Source: Heliocidaris erythrogramma (Eukaryota > Echinodermata > Echinoidea > Camarodonta > Echinometridae). From it: a stretch of 64,000 bases of DNA. A program made the translations under genes and the position numbers. Positions 57,376 to 64,000 of this stretch are shown here, piece after piece. Below the pieces are notes generated by a model, which was not told the origin of the DNA, searched no databases, and saw nothing but the letters and a program-made list of their open reading frames with translations. The stretch is from contig CM046869.1 of assembly GCA_025617745.1 (NCBI GenBank), forward strand, positions 19,174,994 through 19,238,993, written 5' to 3'. Each line of letters starts with the position of its first letter. Position 1 is the first letter of the stretch.

Positions 57376-58366
57376 CAACTGCTCATGGTCTAGTGGTAAA
57401 GAAATCTGCATAGTCGAAGTATCCTTATTCTACACCGCACGCACTCATAGCTACATTCCTATACTTCGTGTGTATAATGTAGGCAGTCATACACCTCAAC
57501 TTTTTAAAACACCACTGCACAAAAGTCACCAACATTCACTCAAAATCGGCATTTAATTTGCAAAAACCGACCCCAAGATATTCAAGAAATACAATAAATT
57601 CAACTCACCGATGTTGGAAAAGATATTTCCAAAAATGAAATCCATAATTTACTGTCGATTCTCGCGAAACGAGCTATCGGAGTCATTGTGTACATTTCCT
57701 TGACGCCGCGGGCGCTGACATCTCCCCAAAAGAGTTTTGTCCTTAAAAATTCGGTCCCTATATGGCGTACGCGGAAAAGTCCCGATTTTCTGTGTGCGCG
57801 ACACAGAACTCTGTGGTGCGCGATCGTAAAGATCGATCGCGCTTGCGATCCCGAGTTTTTCGTGGACAAAAATTTTATTGGCCGATTTTAGTCTAAGACA
57901 TCGGCAGTATGTAAACAACACGCGATCGCGAAACAAATCGGCGGGGATTTTTCCGGTTTTGGACAAGATTTTGACTTTGGATTTTGCTGAAAATATGAAA
58001 AGTTCTTCCTAACGGCCATTTGAGGTAGGAGTGAGATTTTTAAGGGCTGAACTTGAAAGTAAGTATTTAAAATATTTATCTTATTTTTCCCCCCATACCT
58101 TTAGTACATGCGACAGAAAATACCAACTATTTTGCAGTAATGTAGCGTTGAGTGACCGCACGTTCTACAATCATGACAGTGTTGCTGGTTCGAATCCCGC
58201 TCTTCTTGACTGATATTTTTTTCAGTTATGAATTAACAATAGCGTTTATTCCGTTGAAAATGATCAGAATTTCAATAATAAAAACACAAGAAACTTGACT
58301 AAATATTCACTTGGTCAGGCGGATTTAATGGTGGCTGGGCATAATAACGACTTTGGCCAGAATATT
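57376..58366 (+). repeat. tRNA-derived SINE split by a foldback-arm insertion
   Basis: The left part (57376-57455) has an A-box-like TGGTCTAGTGGTA, and the right part (about 58147-58366) has the B box GGTTCGAATCCC followed by a body. The intact copy in reverse at 58411-58668 has both halves together, so the 57456-58146 insertion split this one. Confidence 0.75.
57456..58146 (-). mobile_element. second solo copy of the foldback inner arm, inserted in the SINE
   Basis: Bounded by GCTACATTCCTATAC and CAGTAATGTAGC, so its own ends form short inverted repeats next to TA. The minus-strand frames 57600-57869 and 57649-57966 correspond to the conserved arm frame but carry a frameshift. Confidence 0.75.
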
Positions 58367-58410
58367 TAGAGTGTATCATCAGGTGATTTAATTTTGATTC
58401 AGCTATAACC

Positions 58411-58668
58411 CCACTGGCCAAAGTCGTTATTATGCCCAGCCGCCATTAAATCCGCCTGAACAAGTGAATAATTAGTCAAGTTTCTTGGTTTTCATTGTTG
58501 AAATTCAGTTATTTATAACGGAATAAACGCTATAACTGAAAAAATTATCAGCAAGAAAGAGCGGGATTCGAACCCGGGATCTTAAACGCAAGTGCAGTGT
58601 AGAAAGAGAATACTCTGACAGTCTGACCAGATGCATTTACCACTAGACCACGAGCAATTGACAGCGAA
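58411..58668 (-). repeat. intact tRNA-derived SINE copy, inverted relative to 57376-58366
   Basis: On the minus strand: CTCGTGGTCTAGTGGTAAA (A box), then GGGTTCGAATCCCGCTC (B box), then a body shared with 58190-58366 (GGCATAATAACGACTTTGGC). With the other copy it forms a palindrome of about 160-bp arms and a 45-bp spacer. Confidence 0.75.
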
Positions 58669-58982
58669 TCTGATCTTGCTGCACTATATACCTCCGCTCC
58701 ATACAAATCCTATCTATACCTCCGTTTTTTTGATATCCTAGGTAGGATTCTTGCCAATTTGAGGATTACTGGGCATATTAGCTATAATAGCCACCCTACT
58801 GAGTCTGAACCTACCGGTATTCTTGAGTCTAGACTCTACTTCCCTCTAACAGTTCAGACTATTCCAGGCTCTAGACCATGTAGACAGAAAAATCTGTTCG
58901 GAATCAGAGAAGTTTTAAGTTTTGATCTAAAATTGTAAGCCCCTCAAAAAAAGTTTTGCAATTCAAGTTTGAGGGGTAATAT

Positions 58983-59097
58983 CAGAGGCGGCGGAACGTC
59001 GAGCTCAGACAATGGAAGTGGAGGGGCACCTTTTGTCCGCCAAACAAAAGGTGCACCCCAACTTTCATTGTCCGAGCCTGATGTTCCGCTGCCTCTG
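58983..59097. mobile_element. 115-bp MITE with CAGAGGCGGCGGAACGTC ends
   Basis: Inverted ends CAGAGGCGGCGGAAC and GTTCCGCTGCCTCTG, with a central inverted repeat around CACCTTTTGTCCGCCAAACAAAAGGTG. It would fold into one long hairpin. Confidence 0.8.
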
Positions 59098-59171
59098 GGT
59101 AATATATCTCCTGCAGCTTTATCATCATACTTGAATGTGGTATCATTAGAAAGCTTGATTATTTCTCTGTA

Positions 59172-60019
59172 TGGCTAGAGTGCCCAAGTCTGCGCAGTGC
59201 CCTTGTCAGTAGAGGCGCACGGCCGATATGGGAGACTATTTCCTATTTGGGATACCATCTCTATTATCAGAGACTTATGTCAGCATTCTTGATAGCCTAT
59301 TTGGGAGACAGACACTTAGGAGACCAATTTTTGTTTTTTTTTACATATGCGGCAAAGGGATTACCTTGGCTCAAAATGAAAATGTGATAAGCAGATTCCT
59401 CATGAAAAATTACCCCTTTTGACCGTCTACTTTTGTTTCCATAACAGTTTTTGTTTTGATCCACACACAAACAAATGGGCTTCTGATTTCTTAGGGGAAA
59501 AAATTCTATTGTCCTCTTGTTAGCAAAGTCTCCAATATCAGAGATCAGTGAGAGAGAGTCTCCCACATTGGCTGTGCGCCTCTACTGCTTGTCTGCGCAC
59601 ACGCGTAACTGCGCGATTCTGGTAAAACAAAACACGCAAAGAACAAAAACTTTTCATCTTTATCATTGTGATAGGTACTGTATTCATGCAAAAAAGAGTA
59701 AAAATATTGAAAAAAGGTCTTATTTCAGACTCATTATTCACAAGCCTCAAAATGATGCTTTTCACGTCAAAACTCCCAAACTGCGTGCAAAATGAATGAG
59801 TACGCAGACATGGGCACCATTGTTTTTTCAAATTTGAAATGACACGGCCGCCGTTTCTTGTGAAAATTGCATTGTTCCTGTTCTAATTTTCATGAGATTT
59901 TTTGTGAACTTACTCTTTAGAATATCAGGAATATATAAAATTAAGCTTTAGAGGAATATTAAAGAAATTCTTGTTCATTTTTAGATCAAAATCTTACGTT
60001 CGCAGACATAGGGCTCCCA
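59172..60019. mobile_element. homologue of the 17759-18187 element carrying a nested insertion
   Basis: GGCTAGAGTGCC...CTTGTC and CTTGTCTGCGCAC...GCAGACATAGGGCTCCCA align with 17755-18187. The 380 bp between the two CTTGTC copies is an inserted element. Confidence 0.8.
59208..59587. mobile_element. nested 380-bp MITE with AGTAGAGGCGCACGGCC ends
   Basis: Inverted ends of about 29 bp (AGTAGAGGCGCACGGCCGAT; right GGCTGTGCGCCTCTACT) are flanked by CTTGTC on both sides. The related copy at about 17787 has a single CTTGTC and no insertion. The target duplication is 6 bp, possibly 7-8 with a mismatch. Confidence 0.85.
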
Positions 60020-60112
60020 ATAATACAATGGTGTGTCAAACTCATTTGAAATGCTTATGCAATCGTGAAATGCACTGACCTGATGAATATGCCATGTATG
60101 CAGCAAGGTTAA

Positions 60113-60416
60113 AGGGATACGCCCCCGGGCGGCCGTGGGGAAAGTCAGGATTGCGTAAGCCCCATTCACTCGTACACAAAGTTTTTGCATCGAACGCGTC
60201 CGTTGGACTAAGTGGGATTACATTTCGACTGCACGAAGCCGACCGAATCTCGCACGAAAGCTCGAGCTCAGGAGGAGCGTGCATGTTGTGCGGCGACCGG
60301 TTTGGCTGAGGTTTGCGCCCGGTTTGTCTGAGGTTTTGCGCCTCACGTGATCAGGTAACGATCACGGTGCCCTCTCGCGGCATTAAAACGTCCACAATCT
60401 GCGGTTGAGTATCCCT
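60113..60416. mobile_element. TTAA-flanked CpG-rich MITE
   Basis: TTAA at 60109-60112 and 60417-60420 flanks AGGGATAC and GTATCCCT. The 304-bp interior is markedly CpG-rich compared with its surroundings. The AGGG end and TTAA target resemble the 20897-22226 element. Confidence 0.75.
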
Positions 60417-60420
60417 TTAA

Positions 60421-61200
60421 GTATGAAATGTTGCAAAATTTGTTGTTTTCAATAGTGAATTCACGTTCGATTTGAGGATTGATTGAGTTTGAATGGTGTT
60501 TTCTCATCGGCATACGTGGATGAAAGCTGTTTTGAATAATGTAGAGCCTGGTCATTTTAAAACAGTTTAAAATGTTAAAAGGTTTAAGATGTTGGTTTCA
60601 TTTTTTGTTAAATTTATGAAAGCTGAAATGTGTCTTCATCCACTAATTTGGGATAAATTATTCATTTTGAGTTTACTCTTATATGAGATTTTCAACTTTT
60701 CAAGGTTTTGCCCCAAACAAACCCCACTCTAGGAACCATCACAATGTGGGGCTGTGTCAATAAGTTGAAGAGGTAAAATCAGCAAAATTGTTAGAAATAC
60801 TTCCTTCTACATTTTACGAAGATATTAGATTATCTAATTTCATGCCAGATTCTTCAATAGGATCTTTATCATCTTGATCAAGTGAAATTTTCAGGCTGTT
60901 TTTGGCCGGTGATCCTGCTCCTTTCCAGCACATACCATCATTTGCAAAAGTTTAAGACCAGTATTCCAAAATGCAACAAGTCAAAGAAAGAAAAAATATT
61001 AAAGATCACATTGCAAGAAAATTCCCTCAAAATAAATATTGGCTTAATACTTATTATTGCATAGATGGCATAAATTATACAAGGTTATCCAAATTCAACG
61101 CTTGGAAACATTTGAATTAATGATTATTATCAATTATAAAACGGTAAAATACAGCCCCCGATATAGCAGCTGAAGAGCTCCTTGAACGCTGCTGAGATGT
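60421..61200. other. unannotated stretch
   Basis: AT-rich. A short phase-compatible open stretch after an acceptor at 60895 was considered as a downstream exon for 55459-55514 but is unsupported. Confidence 0.35.
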
Positions 61201-61757
61201 GTGACGACACACGAAGGACCAGTCCTGTCTAAGCAGACGATGTCCCATAACATCTTACACATTTTTCAGTGCCTGTTTTGTCATCTCCTCTTCACTTATT
61301 TCTCTTACTTGACTAGCGTCAGTCTTAATGTTAGTCCGTTGCCTCACTCTTAACTTCGTGTATGGTATTATTTTGATGAAAAATGCAGCGTTAAAAAAAT
61401 AAAGGAATCAGTCACTTGTAAACAAAATAAGACGCCATTGTATTTTCAGCTGCTTGCACCGGGGCATGTTCAGCGTTTCAAGAGGGAACGAATACAATCT
61501 GTGATATTATTCGGAGGGCTTTTCAATTTGAAAATGGGGTTTATTTCATTGATCATTGACCCTTCTCCTGTGTATTTACAATCAAACAGTTTTAGTTATC
61601 AGAATCAGTTTCACTTTCCCTTTTAGAATGGTGTGAAATAAGGTCATGTTAAATATACCAAACTCTTTATAATTTGATAAATAATTGCATTGCAATTACG
61701 TTCATTCATTATAGGACGTCGTCTGCTTAAGCAGGATCGATCCCTAGTGTGACGACA
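61201..61757. repeat. inverted repeat pair, GTGACGAC...AAGCAGACGA
   Basis: Imperfect inverted arms of about 48 bp (61201-61248 and 61711-61757) share TAAGCAGACGA and GTGACGAC. This is probably an old MITE. Just right of it, 61873-61950 repeats a phrase (TGCCATCTGTAAGCTTCCCA) also found at 45938. Confidence 0.5.
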
Positions 61758-62357
61758 TCACAACATCGCTATATTTCTGGCGAATCCTCGGATATTCCAG
61801 GTGCTTAGAAGAGCTTTTATTTATGTTGTTTTTATAATCATCAGATACGCAGTTGACATAAAACTTATACGATTGCCATCTGTAAGCTTCCCAGTTTCTT
61901 GTGATACATTAATTGCCATATTTGTGATTTTCTTGCAATGTGATCTTTAAAAACTTATTTTCAGACATACATTTATTTTCATGGCATAACCTATGTATCA
62001 TACTCGAACTATAGGCTTATACCATTACTCTTGTGCTAAGTACTGATCACTGTAGTAAACATGTTATGTAATCATTCAATGAGACAAAAGAAAGTATTCC
62101 AAATTATTGAAATACATGTACCCACAAATCCCGAGGTGGTGTTAAACTTTTGCAAATGATGGTATATGTGCAAAATATCACACACTTGCTATGAGAGGCA
62201 ATTCATCGCGGTATGAAAGTACAAAATGCAAGGTTATCTAAAATAAATCGCATATATGTGTGTGAGTGAACAAACCCTCAATCACGCATACAGTGCAAAC
62301 ACACTTTCTCTACAAAAACACAAACCATTCCATCCAACTAATGACACAAAAAAATGA

Positions 62358-62780
62358 AATGGAGTCAAAAGGGGCCTGAGCTTTCGATCTTAGCAGAATC
62401 TTCGTCAGAGGCAAAAAGACAAACTTAAAAAGCAAGACAAGCATATATATAGACTACAGACACAAAACAGTATACATGTAACAGGAACTGTAAGGGGGGG
62501 GGGGGCTTGGGGCACAAAACAATGGAAACAAAAGGGGAGTGTGGGGAGTCAAAAGCAAGGAGTCAAGTAGGTGTGGAGGGGGATTAAAGCAAATACAAAG
62601 GCGTGGAGATGCAAGGACAGTAATGAGCCCCTCCCTTAATACAGTTCCTGTTACATGTATACTGTTTTGTGTCTGTAGTCTATATATATATATATGCTTG
62701 TCTTGCTTTTTATGTTTGTCTTTTTGCCTCTGATGAATATTCTGCTAGGATCGAAAGCTCAGGCCCCTTTTGACTCCATT
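62358..62780. mobile_element. foldback MITE with arms of about 130 bp
   Basis: The left arm (62358-62491) and right arm (about 62640-62780) are reverse complements: GGAGTCAAAAGGGGCCTGAG, CTTGTCTTGCTTTTTA, GTTCCTGTTACATGTATACT. The spacer is G-rich and non-coding. Confidence 0.85.
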
Positions 62781-62949
62781 TTACTCCATTGGCTCGCTAT
62801 TATTGGATAAGCAGTTTTCAGCAGCTTGTTTTCCAGAAAAAAATGAAGACACAATTTTTTTTTCTCTCTCTCTCTCCCTCCTTCTTTTTAATGAGAAATT
62901 GTTTCATCTCAGTAAGTCAGTAGCGGTACATTGTGCTCACCCCCATTCA

Positions 62950-63215
62950 TAGGCCCATGCCTATGTGGGACTGTGTCAAACATTTACTGTTGCAGTAGTC
63001 AAAACAGCCAAGAAAGTTGTTCTAGCAAGATTTAATTTTCTTAAATTTGCTTGAATTACCTGATTCAGGGACTCTTCCAATCTTACTATATGTTACAAAT
63101 CTGCGGTTTCAGACTTTCAGAGTTGAAAGTGAAATTGTAAAGAATTAGTTTCCTCTCATATTCACCCCTTAAAGCTATTGTGGAGTACAAGCTTATCTTC
63201 AGATAAGCTTGTACA
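62950..63215. repeat. interspersed repeat shared with 22936-23250
   Basis: Shares CATAGGCCCATGCCTA, AGCAAGATTTAATTTT and CTGATTCAGGGACTCTTC with 22936-23250. It lies just downstream (minus-strand sense) of the unrecognised frames at 63230-63739, so it may be the 3' part of the same element. Confidence 0.65.
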
Positions 63216-63229
63216 TGTACACATGTAAG

Positions 63230-63383
63230 TGGCTCACCCCGAACCTGGCACCGACATTGTTTTGGGGTACACCTGCTTGGAGCAAGGAACTCCTTGCATG
63301 GAGACGGAGTTGTCCAATTGCTTGGGTCTTTAGGAGATTTGATAGGAGTGGCATCTTTACATCTTACAAATGACCACTCAGTA
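63230..63383 (-). CDS. unrecognised cysteine-rich reading frame (possible exon or element ORF)
   Basis: The minus strand reads ATEWSFVRCKDATPIKSPKD, then a Pro/Cys-rich part ending RCTPKQCRCQ. It follows a CTGCAG that could act as an acceptor and ends near a possible donor (CGGG|GTGAGC). The surrounding open frame spans 63086-63406. The composition looks like real coding sequence rather than repeat. No family is recognised. Its neighbour 62950-63215 is repetitive, so it may belong to a transposon. Confidence 0.35.
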
Positions 63384-63454
63384 GCCTGCAGTTCTACCTC
63401 ACACAAACATTACTCAAAGCAAATTTCATCTTCTGCAAACAAAAGCGGATAACA

Positions 63455-63739
63455 TCATTCATGGCTTTGGACTTCATCAATGACTACATGAACATCATCA
63501 AACACATACGATTGACATTCATGCAAGACATTCACTGTCACTTCAGCACTACTCAAAATACATTGCATCTTCAGAAGAAATGGAGACTTTGGTGTTGAAA
63601 ACAATGCATTTTTAATACAACACTTCACTTCTGACTTTGCCCTACAGTATGTTCGGGAGTACTGCACATTCCATGATTGCATAATCACGGCAAACGGCAC
63701 ATTATTGTAAAGAGGAATAATCAATCTTTTCAATACCAT
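63455..63739 (-). CDS. unrecognised 94-codon reading frame
   Basis: ATG at 63739 opens a frame of mixed, non-repetitive composition (IMQSWNVQYSRTYCRAKSEV, later SPFLLKMQCILSSAEVTVNV) ending at 63455. After the stop comes a TTTGTTTGCAG acceptor-like site, so it may be one exon of the same unit as 63230-63383, or an element remnant. No function is assigned. Confidence 0.3.
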   Translation of the reverse strand: MVLKRLIIPLYNNVPFAVIMQSWNVQYSRTYCRAKSEVKCCIKNALFSTPKSPFLLKMQCILSSAEVTVNVLHECQSYVFDDVHVVIDEVQSHE

Positions 63740-64000
63740 TTTCTTTTTTCATATATAAAGTAAGAATGATATCATCCCGCATACTTGAATTGCAGAACAT
63801 TTTTTAAGGGGTTTAGTAAACACGGTCTAAATAAAAGTTAGATCTAATGTGAAATATAGAATATTTTAATTTCTGCAGATTTCACAATTAGGAAGCTCTC
63901 ATTGAATTGTGTATAGGTTGCAACAATGGCAATTACACATGTTCAGCGAGGAACCAAACCTTGTTTCACATTATAACGAGGAAAAATTAAAATATTTTGT

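Larger units (their letters stand above)
56636..58791. mobile_element. 2.15-kb inverted-repeat element or palindromic composite
   Basis: Ends of about 70 bp (56636-56709 and 58725-58791) are inverted (CCCAGTAATCCTCAAATTGG shared). The enclosed DNA carries a split SINE, a solo foldback arm and an inverted SINE copy, so it is a nest of insertions. Confidence 0.6.

Noticed and set aside
57376-57455. Functional tRNA gene
   Set aside because: It has an A box only. The B-box half is 700 bp away, and the intact sister copy lacks a proper cloverleaf, so it is a SINE head.
60895-60960. Second exon for the 55459 gene
   Set aside because: The acceptor and phase fit, but only about 20 codons follow before a stop and nothing else supports it.

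Overview
The window is eukaryotic and almost certainly comes from a marine invertebrate. The evidence is intron-split coding exons with GT/AG borders, a nuclear-type tRNA, AT-rich DNA with TGTACATGTA-type words, (ATT)n-tailed retroposon ends, and very dense non-autonomous DNA transposons. An invertebrate deuterostome such as an echinoderm fits best: a NEU1-type sialidase and a DIRS-type retroelement are both present. The species cannot be fixed from sequence alone.

One gene is secure: a lysosomal sialidase-1 (NEU1) homologue on the minus strand. Exons 2-6 lie between 22722 and 15602. Their splice phases agree exactly, and they carry four Asp boxes, the YRIP motif and an NVRNQ motif. A 24-codon signal-peptide exon in the right phase lies at 48294-48365, behind two TCATGTGA E-boxes. 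If it is exon 1, the gene spans about 32.8 kb and encodes 379 residues, and its 25.6-kb first intron holds most of the repeats described here. Other possible genes are single exons only: a type II membrane-anchor exon (4033-4153, minus), an acidic first exon (55459-55514, plus), and unrecognised minus-strand reading frames at the right edge. A complete tRNA-Arg(TCT) lies at 13248-13318.

Layout. 1-13 kb: a possible glycosyltransferase-like exon, LINE 3' relics, TTAA- and TA-flanked MITEs, and tandem duplications. 13-15.5 kb: the tRNA, then unannotated DNA. 15.5-22.8 kb: the NEU1 body, in which intron 4 holds a 162-bp tandem array made from the start of exon 5. 25.5-31.1 kb: an array of about 150-165-bp repeats ending in a hairpin, interrupted by a 3.3-kb foldback element. 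32.6-45.6 kb: a segment bounded by a 30-bp inverted repeat. It contains a duplicated unit with a MITE and its empty site, a complete 6.2-kb DIRS retrotransposon with inverted termini and an internal complementary region, and the dimeric satellite into which the DIRS inserted. 45.7-48.3 kb: a hAT-like element and the end of intron 1. 50-54.7 kb: a decayed mariner with a nested MITE, a 1.9-kb foldback element built of short repeats, and another repeat-built MITE. 55-64 kb: nested inverted-repeat elements, a tRNA-derived SINE split by one of them, and further MITEs.

The genes do not form an operon or a pathway. The main theme is one housekeeping lysosomal gene whose introns have been shaped by transposons and by tandem duplication of one of its own exon borders.
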